DNA from: Boswellia sacra
Taxonomy: Eukaryota; Streptophyta; Magnoliopsida; Sapindales; Burseraceae
Reading direction: 5' to 3'
Assembly: GCA_013180625.2 (NCBI GenBank)
Contig: SNVD02001233.1
Location: forward strand, 79,944-143,943
Length of the DNA stretch: 64,000 nucleotides
Both the position numbers and the translations under genes were made by a program. Positions 13,712 to 24,430 of this stretch are shown here, in pieces. Below the pieces are notes generated by a model that searched no databases, had not been told where the DNA came from, and saw only the letters and a list, made by a program, of their open reading frames with translations. The number at the start of each line of letters is the position of its first letter. Within the stretch, counting starts at the first letter, position 1.

Positions 13712-14873
13712 AACACTACAAGAAAATTTTAAATATTTGATACATCAATTATTTTTATTTGAGGGCTTTTTAGTGCTTCAATCACACACTGTATAATGTT
13801 TAGAAAGTCAACCAGTTTTTATAAATATTTGACACTATGCTATTTTAAGTTATTTACGAAATTGTCATTTCCTATATTTAAATATGTAATTTCCCTCTTC
13901 ATTTCCCCAAAATCCCTCGTTTTTTCGCCCTAGCCGCTCTCTCCCTCGTCACTCTGTCACTCAAAAAACTCTTAGAAACCCTCTCTTCACATCGCCAGTT
14001 TCTTCGCTATCTTCTATCTCTCCGTCGTGCCTTAAAACTCACCACTATCTTGTTTGTCACTCAGTCATTGACCTCTTGCCGCTCAGTCGCTCTTTCATCT
14101 TAGTGGTCACCAGTTAGTTGCCCTGTCCCCTCTCTCTGCTCAATCGGTAACTCTCCAAAGCCTTCCTCTTCCTCCTCCTCTGACATATTAGAGTTGTCAC
14201 CGATCGTCACTTCACGTTACTATCGAAGAAGAACGTATATTTGTATGATTTTTTTCTTAAATTTTACAAGATAGAGCTTTGATTTATCTATAAAGTTTTT
14301 TCAAGTTTTGTTTTGGTTTTTCTCAAAATCTATCTCGAATCTGTTGTGATTTCTTTTGCATGTTCATTATGCCCGCTCTAGTTGCCATTTCTGCAAAAGT
14401 TTATATATATTTTTAATTTTTTTATATTTAGTTTGTTAAGATTAATCCAGTTTTGATAATTTATTTGATTTTGATGTTATTTTGCAGGCATAGAAATGAG
14501 CTGAGTCTTGGCTAGTAATCTTCTTTGTTGTGTAGGTACAGTCAATCTCCTCCTTTGTTAAATTTTCTCTCCTGATTTTCTTAGAAACCAAACACTTTAA
14601 TGCAATTCTCATTTTCATTTCAATTTTACTAAATATTGTGAGTTTAAATTACCTTTTTGTTTTGCATAGATTTCGAAACCCTAGATTTTGCCTCACTGTT
14701 GAATCTGAAACTTGAGGCCATAATCCAAATCACAACTATAGAGACCTCTGTAATTACTGTGTTTCAAACAGATTTAAAAAGTGGTATTGCAGATATCTAA
14801 TTTCTTAGCATGCCAGTGATTTTGTCTAACTGTCTCTCTCGCTAGCTTACTCTCTTTTTAATTTGTCCTCTCA

Positions 14874-14906
<33 letters not shown>

Positions 14907-16300
14907 ACACACACACACACACACAAACACAGACACACAAGAACATGGAACTAAAGGAGAAGATGCACAAGACGACATCTTCTTCTTCAATTTGCCGGAG
15001 ATTTTTGGTATTTCGTAATACAATTGTGAAATTGGTGTCTGTCAAAAAGTCTGTGAGAAATGTTTTTGAGACATCTTTTTATTGATTTTCTTTGTCTCTC
15101 TCTTGCTGTGAGTAGTTGAAGATTATTAATGTCTACTAATATAAGATTATTAGCAGTTGAAGCTGTTTAGATAATCATTTAGAGTGTTGGAAACATCGTT
15201 ATCTGTCATAATGATATTGTTAGCATCCTTTCAGTACTTCATGGTTTATTATATTGCTTTTTGATTTATGTTAAGAATTTGTTACTGAATACCGAAGAGA
15301 TGGAAAGGGGATGAATTGAAGTAAACACGCTTGGATATTTTTCTTGGATCCAAGGAAGTGTTAGCAAATGTTGTGGTTAATCTTTCTTGGACTTGGATCA
15401 CTGGTTGAAAGGAGTTAACTTGTCACCGGAACCAATGAATTCTGTTATCTATTTTTGGAATCACCTTCTTAATTCCTCTGCAAAGTTAAATTGGACTTTT
15501 TCCTTCATTATAATTGTCTTATAGGTGGATTTGATTTGTTTCTTGTGTAGAGGTTGCAGAGAAATTGCTTGATAGACTAACAAAGAAAGCATCAATAGCT
15601 AGTTCACCCTAGGTAGTTTTTCTTCCTCAAATCAGTATAACAGGTTCTTTTATTGCTTGTCTAAGTTCATTCTTTATATAGAAGTTTAGGATTGTGTTCC
15701 TATTGAATACATATTTGATTCTCTTTCTTATTTTATTTCTCCTTATTGTACTATATATATGTACACCTCTTTACAATGGAATACACACAAAATATTTCTC
15801 AGATCAAGTTTTAAATAAAGTCCAGGCTCCTTAAGATAAATTAATTGTCTCCATAACTTTCTCCATTAATGTAACTTTCAGTTTTCATGTTTAGCCCCTT
15901 AAGATAAGACATTATTGAATGAGAGTAGAAGAGATGCAGTGAGCTCAAGGTGAAAATTGAGAAAGCCCGAAAACTTCAGCTGTTTAGCTTGGACTGAAGA
16001 TGCTCAGACTGGACAACAGAACGAAAATGATAGAATTGGTGGGAATAAATCTTTCTAAAAGGATGCATGGATAGACCTAATATAATGCTTGCAGATGGTT
16101 CCAGAGGTAGTAACCATAAAGTATGATGAAAGTGAGGAAACTAGTGCAAAGATTTTAGCATTATTAGGAAAAAGTGAAAAACATATTAAATATTTTCACT
16201 TTAGTAATAGCTATTTGTTGACCCATATACTCTAATGCAGGGACTTGTTACTTCAGAAAAGTACTAAGCTCGTTTTCCACCTACATGTTTTCTTCCCATA
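13712..16300 (+). mobile_element. CACTA (En/Spm) terminus with non-coding interior
   Basis: CACTACAAGAAAA at 13712 matches the terminal inverted repeat of plant CACTA transposons and begins exactly where copia homology stops. The interior has no transposase frame. It looks like an untranslated leader: a pyrimidine-rich, GC-richer block at 13880-14230, CT and CA microsatellites near 14871-14940, and acceptor-like CAG motifs. I did not find the opposite terminus (TTTTCTTGTAGTG), so the right boundary is arbitrary. A 47-codon frame at 14945 is unrecognised. Confidence 0.5.
14871..14940. repeat. Compound CT/CA microsatellite
   Basis: An almost pure CT run is followed by a CA run with a few interruptions. 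Compound microsatellites of this kind are frequent in plant 5' leaders. Confidence 0.9.
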
Positions 16301-16465
16301 TTCATGTGTATATTACAAGATGTTGCAGCCATCTTTCTACTAAATATACAACAAAATTAAATAAGAAATTCATTGTTAGAGAAAACTGGTAAACAGGAAG
16401 ACAGAAAGAGAGAACCAGGCGCCTGACACAAAGACCACAAGAAAAGTCTTCAACTGCCTTGAGAG

Positions 16466-17107
16466 CAATGACGGAGCCAGCTATTTGCTTTAGTGGGGGC
16501 AAATTGGGAAGGGCAAATTGGAAAATTAGAAAAATTATTCACAAAAAATAAAAAAAAATCATATTCTTTATTAGATTTGTATATTTTTTTCATATTGAAA
16601 ATATTTTCCCAAAAGAAAAAATATTTATACACTATAAAAGTAGTAGTTTGAAAGCAGTTTTATATTTATTTGTAGGGTTCAATTAATATCAATAAAAGTA
16701 CTTCAAAATCTTTGATATATAGGTTCTTGTATAGAAAATATTTTTTAACTATAAGTACTTCTGTAAAACATATTATAAAGAAAAAACTTGGTAGAATATT
16801 AGATTATTGTAATTTAATTCTTGACTTAAATGTTTAACAAATTAATAAAATTAAAATATGACCTTGTGAACTAAAAATATATTATAATATTAACTAACAA
16901 TATATTAATGTTTAATAGCTAATGTGAATAACTATTGTTGAAGCAGTTAAGAGTAAAAATAGTTATAAGATAGATTAGAAATTAAATTATTCAAAAAATA
17001 AAAAAGGATTTTTTTGGTTAAAATACAAAATGGAGGGAAATATATTAAATTTTGCAAATTCATTGGGGGTAATTGCCCCCACTGGTCAATATGTAGCTCC
17101 GTCCCTA
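16466..17107 (+). mobile_element. hAT-like non-autonomous element, copy 1
   Basis: The left terminus CAATGACGGAGCCAGC is a mutated form of the family terminus. The right end reads GTAGCTCCGTCCCTA, preceded by a GC block of the form GGGGGTAATTGCCCCC. No duplication flanks this copy on its own. Confidence 0.65.
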
Positions 17108-17350
17108 ATTGTATTTGGAGAAGGACCTTGTGAGAATACATTAGTTTTTTTCAACATAATTATTGGGTAGTGCTATTTAGGTCCGCTTTAATTTCATTAG
17201 ATCTCATCTTAAAATCAAATAAGGGTAAAATTATAATAAAATATAATACTTAGATAATTAACATTAAGTAGATTTACTTAAACAGAAACTCTTAATTTGT
17301 CTATGTATATTTCTTCATCTTTTTCCTTAGTTAATCTTCTCTTACAATCA

Positions 17351-17829
17351 GGGGCGGAGCCAGCATGTTGCCTTAGTAAGGGCAACTTAAATCATTAAGT
17401 ACACATACGTTATAAAAAATAATAACCAAAACAGTTTATATCTATTTATAATGTTTAATTGATATTGTAAAAGTATTTTAATGAAATACTTGACATGAAC
17501 TATAAATAAGTTGAAATATTTTAAAAAGAATAATTTGATAGACGGTAGGTTATTGTAACTCAAATTTTGAACTTAAATGTTTAACAAATTAATAATTATA
17601 ATTAATGTGGGATGGCCTTTTGGATTAAAAATATTAAATATTACTTGTCAATGCATTAAGGTTTAGTTGCTCATTCGGATAATGAGTTATTGAAAATTCA
17701 AATTATTTTGATTTTCAAAAGATAAAAGGATATGTTGTATTAAAATTCAAACTACAGTAAAATTCAGAAAATTTTCCAAATTCAGTGGGGGCAATTGCCC
17801 CCACTGGTCACATAGTGGCTCCGTCCCTG
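17351..17829 (+). mobile_element. hAT-like non-autonomous element, copy 2
   Basis: The left terminus is CAGGGGCGGAGCCAGC and the right terminus GTGGCTCCGTCCCTG. A perfect 24-nt palindrome lies at 17783-17806, centred on CAATTG and flanked by G and C runs. It shares its middle with copy 1 but is shorter through deletion. Confidence 0.7.
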
Positions 17830-17837
17830 CTTGAGAG

Positions 17838-18866
17838 TATCTTTAATAGCCATGCATGTGGCTATCTAGTTCGGTAAAATAGTTTATGTTTCTTAACAAT
17901 GACTTCCTGTGGTAGCAAGTAGCAACTTAAGCAGGGTTTTGAAATATTGGTCTAAGGAAAAATACATATATATTAACAAATAACTAATAATCTTATCATT
18001 GAATTATAGAAACAATGAATCCTTTGTTAGACTAAAAAGCAACTACTGGCATTTAAGCTACAAAAGAATTTTGTATGTTTCATTTATATACAAAAGTATT
18101 TGCCCTATATTTAATGACATAAAAAAAGCAAAAAGCAAAAAAAAATTTACAAACAAAAAGTTTCAAACCTTTGAAGTAGTGAAATCTCACTCGAAAGCAT
18201 AATTGTGTCCGGTAGACCTGTGAGTATTTAATCATCAGGTTTGCAGGTTCAAAACAGATATAATTGATATGTAAATCTAATTCCAAAACAGAAAACAACT
18301 TAAGCAGCTATGCCAATTTCGTTCAGGTGAATAGATAATCTCAAAATATTTACATTTATATGCATAAAAATGAACAACATTGATTCCTTTGAACCTTTTT
18401 TCTGCACAGATATCCTATTGGGTCCGTTTGTTTGCCATCAAGATGGAAGAAAAGATAAGAATCCTTCAATTAATACAGTTTTTTTCAGTCATGAAGTCAC
18501 TTCTCTTCGCCCCCATCTTGTCAAAAACTACCATGTTTTAATGCTTGTTTCCTGTAGACTTCACTTGCACTGATGAGGCTTCAAGACACCCTCAGTTTAC
18601 TTACAGTAAACCATCTAAAGTATTATAACTCATAACACAAAACTAGACCGTCCTCTACACATGCTTTTTCACTATCAGAACCCTTAAATGGAGGTCCTTA
18701 GCAGTACTCTACCAATAACAATGCAGCTTCCTTGTCAAAGACTCAACCAATCCACTTGCTGAACAATTATCACTCAATCAACTCAAGGGTCTTTCATGAA
18801 CAAAGTTTATGCCTCAACATCCTTTTGGGCAGTATACAATCTATACAAAACTATGATTTTTCTTTA
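17838..18866. other. Spacer downstream of the receptor-like kinase
   Basis: No gene is recognisable. The part nearest 18866 probably contains the 3' untranslated region of the minus-strand kinase gene. A GGTTCAAAAC-like box near 18246 is not enough to call a SINE or tRNA. Confidence 0.5.
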
Positions 18867-20849
18867 TTACCTGAGCATGTCTCCGGAATGCAATTTTGGC
18901 CTACTCAATGCTGGTGAGATGCTGAAAGTATTACCATCATCATAGAATGAAGGATACCCAAGAGGCATTGGCCGATCAGGGATTGGTGGAACTTCGATGT
19001 CTCCTTCCAACATTTTTATAGCCTCGGAAATGGTAGGCCGCAAAGCCACCATTACATGGGCACACAAAATTCCAACCCGCATAAACCTCTCCATTATTGC
19101 CTTTGGATTTGAACTGACAGAATCCTCCTCTGTCAATAAAGATGCATCCAAAGCCTCCTCTACTTTTCCAGCTTTCAGTAATGACCAAGCCCAATCTGTT
19201 ATCAAACATGCACGTGGAGATTCAGATGAATTCAAATCAAGAGCTTTTCTACCACACATTATCTCCAAAACAACCACCCCAAAGCTATAAACGTCACTCT
19301 TCTCATTCAATTGCCCGTAAAGAGCATACTCAGGGGCTAAGTACCCATGAGTTCCTGCCACTCTAGTAGTAAGATGAGATTGCCCTTCTCTGCTTTGTTT
19401 CGCAAGGCCAAAATCCGCCACTCTTGCTCTCATATCTGCATCTAATAGTATATTTGTGGCCTTAATGTCTCTATGATAAATTGCAGGCTTCACCCCATAG
19501 TGCAAATAAGCTAATCCCTTTGCAACATCCAATATTATACTCTTCCTCTGGGGCCAAGTCAATGGCTTCTTAATCCTTCCACTTCCACCGTTAATAGAAG
19601 GGAATAAATGGTCATCTAGATTTCCATTAGGCATGTACTCATAAACAAGATATCTCTTATTCCCCCTCTCATCATAACTCTCACTATCCCCATCAACCAC
19701 ACAACAACCTCTCAGAGGCACAAGATTTCTGTGCTTCAAATTGCTAATAATCTCAACCTCATTACAAAAATCTGTATCACCTTGAAAATCTGACTCAATT
19801 ATCTCTTTAACAGCAACTACAGTCCCATCTTTAAGTTCCCCTTTGTAAACAACCCCAAACCCACCTCTCCCTATGAAATTCCTCTGTGAAAAGTTATCAG
19901 TAGCCCTTTCAAGATCCTGAATCTTGAACCAAATTGAACCGGTATTCGGCCTCAATTTTGGCCTCGACCCTTGTTCTACACTAGAACCAGACTCCAAACT
20001 ATACCCATAAATTCTTCTCCTCAACTTCTTATCCCACCAAAAGTACAAACCCAACAGAACAGACATGACAAAGACTGCAACCCCAGCTCCAGTCAAGCCA
20101 AAGACAATAGCTGAATGCTTCTTATTTGAAGAACCCACTTGAGACTTCAATGACAAGCCAAAAATACAAGTCAAAGCACCCTCACTCAGAGGACCAAACT
20201 GATTAACAATCCCAGCAGCATAAAGAACAGTGAAGTAAAAGCAATCAGTAGCATGAGATTTATTCTTATCAATAGAAATCAGCTGAGCCTGAACACTAAA
20301 CCCAGCAGAAACACAACCATCACAGTAAGTAAGATCAGTAAGATCAGGCCTACAAGCTGTATCAAGCTGAGTTGACTCACCAACTCGCTTCACCCAGTCC
20401 TGGATAGTCTCAATGTTGGCACACACGTTGGGAGTGATCACAAACTGCATGGGATCAAAGCAACGTGAAACCAAATTGTCCGGGAGAGAGAGGGAGGAGA
20501 GCTTGGTCTCGTAATCCTGAAGGCAGGAAACTGATGTGGCCAGGCTTGGAAGGTTGAACAAGGAGGTCTCTTTGAGGTGCTGAGCCAAGCCGACGCCGAA
20601 GAGGGACAGGAGAGACTGGCAACAGGAGTTCTTGAAGGTTGTGAGGTTGCCGGGGTTGGTGGTGTTGAGCTTGTCGAAGTTACGGCAGTCTGTGGTGTTC
20701 CAAGGGATACGCAACACGTGGCTGAGGTCCATTGGGCAAGCTGGGGAGGAAGAGTTTGTGGGGGGAGTGGAGGAGGCGGCTGTGCGGTAGAAGGTGGAGA
20801 GGGAGAGGGAGAGGAAGAGGAAGAAGGAAAGGGGATTCACTTGTAACAT
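18867..20849 (-). CDS. SPARK-domain receptor-like protein kinase (At1g11050 type)
   Basis: Plasma-membrane receptor-like kinase of 660 residues in a single exon. I start it at the ATG at 20849; seven further codons are open upstream but begin with TTG. A signal peptide covers about residues 1-26. The Cys-rich extracellular SPARK region begins around CPMDLSHVLRIPWNTTDC and includes FKNSCCQSLLSLFGVGLA and YCDGCVSAGFSVQAQL. One membrane segment lies at about 246-271. The kinase domain is complete: glycine loop GRGGFGVVYKG (about 327), VAVKE with Lys about 348, YHRDIKATNILLD with Asp about 461, DFGLAK about 479 and LAPEYALYGQ about 504. All catalytic residues are present, so it should be an active Ser/Thr kinase. 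The ligand is unknown. A decayed paralogue lies near 44650-47037. Confidence 0.95.
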   Translation of the reverse strand: MLQVNPLSFFLFLSLSLSTFYRTAASSTPPTNSSSPACPMDLSHVLRIPWNTTDCRNFDKLNTTNPGNLTTFKNSCCQSLLSLFGVGLAQHLKETSLFNLPSLATSVSCLQDYETKLSSLSLPDNLVSRCFDPMQFVITPNVCANIETIQDWVKRVGESTQLDTACRPDLTDLTYCDGCVSAGFSVQAQLISIDKNKSHATDCFYFTVLYAAGIVNQFGPLSEGALTCIFGLSLKSQVGSSNKKHSAIVFGLTGAGVAVFVMSVLLGLYFWWDKKLRRRIYGYSLESGSSVEQGSRPKLRPNTGSIWFKIQDLERATDNFSQRNFIGRGGFGVVYKGELKDGTVVAVKEIIESDFQGDTDFCNEVEIISNLKHRNLVPLRGCCVVDGDSESYDERGNKRYLVYEYMPNGNLDDHLFPSINGGSGRIKKPLTWPQRKSIILDVAKGLAYLHYGVKPAIYHRDIKATNILLDADMRARVADFGLAKQSREGQSHLTTRVAGTHGYLAPEYALYGQLNEKSDVYSFGVVVLEIMCGRKALDLNSSESPRACLITDWAWSLLKAGKVEEALDASLLTEEDSVSSNPKAIMERFMRVGILCAHVMVALRPTISEAIKMLEGDIEVPPIPDRPMPLGYPSFYDDGNTFSISPALSRPKLHSGDMLR

Positions 20850-21108
20850 TTTTGAAAGTTGGGGTGGCAAGTTGGACGGATTGCTTTTTATTTTAAGGTT
20901 CAGATAGAGGGTGAGACTTGGGCGTTGAAGCGATGGACGATGACCTGGTAGGAGGCTTTTAGTACGAAATCTTGAGGGTCAAACACCTCTCTGTCTTATC
21001 GATGGCTCATCTTCTGCTGGCCAGTGAACCTCCCCATGCGCACGCGTGTATACACGCGCCATTAGAATTTGTTTACTTTTTTACTATAATTTTATTTAGA
21101 GATAATTC

Positions 21109-21503
21109 TAATTTGCCCCCTGAGGTTAGGCCTAAAAGAAATTGAGGACCTTAGTTTTCTGAAATCTAAGAATGCCCCCTGAGATTACTATAGCACCGTT
21201 AGATTTAACGAAAAATGTATTAAACCGTTAGATTTAACGGAAAATGTATTGAATAATAACTTAATGCTAATACTAGATTTAACAAAAAAATGTATTAAAT
21301 AATAACTTAAAGCTAATAAGCAGTAAAATAGACTATAATACCCTTTTCTAAATGGTTTCTAAAGCGTTAAATTACTATTTAATACATTTTCCGTTAAATC
21401 TAACGGTACTACAGTAACCTTAGGGGGTAATTTTGAGTTTCAGAAAACTGAGGTCTTCAATTTTCTTTTGGCCTAACCTCAGGGGGCAAATTAGAATTAA
21501 CCC
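21109..21503. mobile_element. Mutator-like MITE with about 110-bp inverted repeats and 9-bp target duplication
   Basis: The left end, GAGATAATTCTAATTTGCC onward, and the reverse complement of the right end, GGGTTAATTCTAATTTGCC onward, pair for about 110 bases, including CCCTGAGGTTAGGCC and CCGTTAGATTTAACG. Outside the ends, 21100-21108 and 21504-21512 are both TTTTATTTA, a perfect 9-bp duplication typical of Mutator-like transposition. It is non-coding and lies about 260 bp upstream of the kinase ATG, within its probable promoter. Confidence 0.85.
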
Positions 21504-21512
21504 TTTTATTTA

Positions 21513-23286
21513 TGTATATAATGGAAACACACACTTGATATTATACCATTGGATGAATACTTATTAATTATCACTTCATTTATGAAAATATTTTTAATAA
21601 ATATATGAGGATCTGTGACAGGTGCTGACAACGTGCAAATGTCACAGAATTTATAAAGACAAAATAAAAATAAAAAAGAATTCCATTTAGGAATTGGTCA
21701 AAATCGTAACAGTCCACTTGCTTTCAATTTGTCTCTTTTATGTCAAGTTTTCTTTGCTTTCCAATGCGCTTGGATTTTAAACTTTTGTTATATTTCAAGT
21801 TTGGCTTCCAATATCACATTAAAAAGATAATATTAAAATAAAAAATTATGGATCCCACCATGGCGATTAGGTGATATTAATATTACTATCAACTTTATAA
21901 ATTTAGTTAAAAAATTATTATAAAATTTTGTGGTTAATATGCATGAAGTTTTATATTTTTTTATTAATTCTAATTACCCAATTTTTCTCATGCTAGATAA
22001 CTTTTGGTTAATTGTGTAGTGATAGAGACTTTTGAAGGTGATTGAGACATATTCATCTTCAAATTTTGCAGTGGTTGATTGCCTTTTGAGTTTGACCATT
22101 TTTAATTATACATCACCAAATCTACCTAATCTCTCCACCTCTTGGAATGTTATTGGATATCAAATTGTCGATTTCTTTTTGTTGCCTTGGTGGAATGTGC
22201 TTCCACTCCATTGGCACTTTCATTGGCAACTTTTTAAGCAACCTCTCTGCTTCCTGGAAATATCTTGTCTTGAAAATCCTTTAATTTATAATATTGTTGT
22301 TCAATCATTTGTAATTATTGCACTTACATTCCAAAATAGTAAATAGAATCAATTGAATCCAAAGGTCATTAACAGGAATCCTAAGTCCTCTACTCCTCAG
22401 AAATATCAAATCTTGAAAGCATTGAAGCAAGAACGTTTCTGGTCAATCACTCTAATTATTAGATTGACATTTCAAAGGTGAACAGTAGTTACTGTGATTG
22501 ATTGAGTGAGACCTACTTATTGGTCAAAACATTTTTTTTCATTGTTATTATTATTTTAAAATTATTAAATTATATTTATAGGGTTCGTATATATAATTAG
22601 GAGGATTCGATTACAGTACACCGAATGCTACAATGAACCCGCAAAAAAAAAAAATAAATAAAGGATTTTGCTCATATAAGTGGAGATATCTTTCCCATAA
22701 AAATTGAAAATTGCTACATAGCGAGAGTATTATAGTCATTGCCAATTATAGGAGTCTATACATGATTAAATTACACTGTTACTATCACAAAAATAATCTC
22801 AACATTTGGGTTTTGAAGAAAAGTAACTGTTTTAAAAGTCATGAAATTTTAAAATTCTCTTATTTTATTTCATTATTCTTAGAAAACAAAACTTATAAAA
22901 TTAATTGAACAGAAAAAGAAAAAAAGGTTCATAAGAAATCTATTTTCACAAACTCTTCAGTTTTAAGTTCATCTATTAGCTTTCCTCATATAAGCCGTCC
23001 CAAATAGAGCTCCACTCTGGTAAAAGTAAATATAAGTGAATCTTATATTTTCTCTATTTATCTACCTCTCACTTTTCGTTACATAATTTCGACATTGGAC
23101 AAAAAGAATAATATAAAACATTAAATTAAATTAATTGTTTCAGTGACAACAACAAGATGCGAACATATAAGATTATGAGTCCTACAATTATATATTTATA
23201 TTTTAAAACTAAAGAATTCATTTATAATAGACATGAGGTCTATTATAAATTATTGCTGGTTGGATATATATGAGGTCTACTAAACT
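21513..23286. other. AT-rich intergenic stretch
   Basis: No gene or defined element is seen. Short open frames near 22032 and 22711 have no recognisable protein character. Confidence 0.5.
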
Positions 23287-23345
23287 TATGGACGAAGCTA
23301 TTTTGGGACCAGAAGGGGCAATTGACCCTCATGGATTAAAAAAAT
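23287..23345 (-). repeat. Relic terminus of the 16.5-17.8 kb hAT-like family
   Basis: GGACGAAGCTATTTTGGGAC, then CAGAAGGGGCAATTGACCC, matches in order the reverse complement of the right end of the element at 17351-17829, including the CAATTG core between G and C runs. The palindrome is broken by substitutions. Only one end is recognisable. Confidence 0.5.
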
Positions 23346-24334
23346 ATGATAGATAACAACAAAACGCCCTTATATATTTAACTAATATAACCAACAAGAA
23401 TACGTCTTAATATTTATAAGAATATAAATTTACTCCTATACCTTTAAAAATTCAAAAATTTTATGAATATTTGAGATAAAATTTTATGGGGAGTTTTAAA
23501 TTTTATCATGGATTACATGCCCTCTACGAGTCTAGGTTGCACTCAAAACCTTATCTTGCAAGCTTATAAATTAAACCATAAATTCTGAATAGTTGAATAA
23601 AATACTACTTAATTTGCAAATTAAATTTGATTAATATTAAATATAGCTGTCTATTAATATATTAACTAACTACTAATGAAAGCTCACAAATTAATTAAGA
23701 AATTACCTATACTTCATGAAAATAAATTTCTAATTTCGTATGTAATAACCCATAATACGCAACTGTTCTGCTTTGATGTACTCCAGTTATTAAACTTCTC
23801 AATTAAATTTAATTTCAACCAAATACAATTATGCAAACAATTCTCCTATCTTTTCTGAAAGATTACACAAACGGCTCTAAGATTCCACTAGTTTGCTCCT
23901 TCGATCACAACCCTCAAAATTCCTTAGACTTAGTCCCAGAACTCAACTTAAACTTTCTCAATTGCATTCTCTTTCGAGCTACCTAAGGTGTAAACTCTCC
24001 AACCAAACCAAACTCTCTAAAATTACACAATTCTTTTTTTTAATTTATTTACGATACAATAAAAAATAATAGAAATTAGGATTTTGAATTTTCATTAAAT
24101 AAACTATTTGATGAATGTGAATATTGATAGATGAGATTTTGTATGCAAATTAGAAAATAATATTATAATACAACAATGGTGTTGATTTTCATATAGGTAA
24201 ACAATGGGCTTATATCAAGGCCAAATTTTTCGGAAGATGTGCAAAATACAAGTCTTGGGGGTAATTTGAAAAATAAGTTAAATATATTTTTTTTCAACCC
24301 CTAATTATCTGCTAATCATAATGCGCTAACTTTG

Positions 24335-24430
24335 TTCAAACCGTCAACTCGTAACGAGTTATCATGTTCAATCTATCAACTCATAACACATTACCATATT
24401 CAACCTGTTAACCCGTAACACATTGATAAA
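24335..24430. repeat. Three diverged 32-bp tandem repeats
   Basis: Units start at 24335, 24367 and 24399, each beginning TTCAA and containing a CAACTCGTAAC-like core followed by a TTA/ATC box. The period is 32. The flanking sequence is AT-rich and non-coding. Confidence 0.7.

Larger units (their letters stand above)
16466..17829. mobile_element. Composite of two tandem hAT-like elements with one outer 8-bp target duplication
   Basis: Two homologous elements in the same orientation (16466-17107 and 17351-17829) carry termini related to CAGGGACGGAGCCAC. The bases just outside the outer ends, 16458-16465 and 17830-17837, are both CTTGAGAG, a perfect 8-bp duplication as made by hAT transposases. 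The inner ends show no such pair. Internal blocks shared by both include CTTAAATGTTTAACAAATTA. No coding capacity is seen. The hAT assignment rests on the 8-bp duplication and the CAGGG-type terminus. Confidence 0.7.

Noticed and set aside
18190..18260. Possible tRNA-derived SINE with a GGTTCAAAAC box
   Set aside because: No convincing A box, no poly-A tail and no target duplication.
18997..19366. Plus-strand frames of 97 and 74 codons over the kinase gene
   Set aside because: Antisense shadows of the intact minus-strand kinase.
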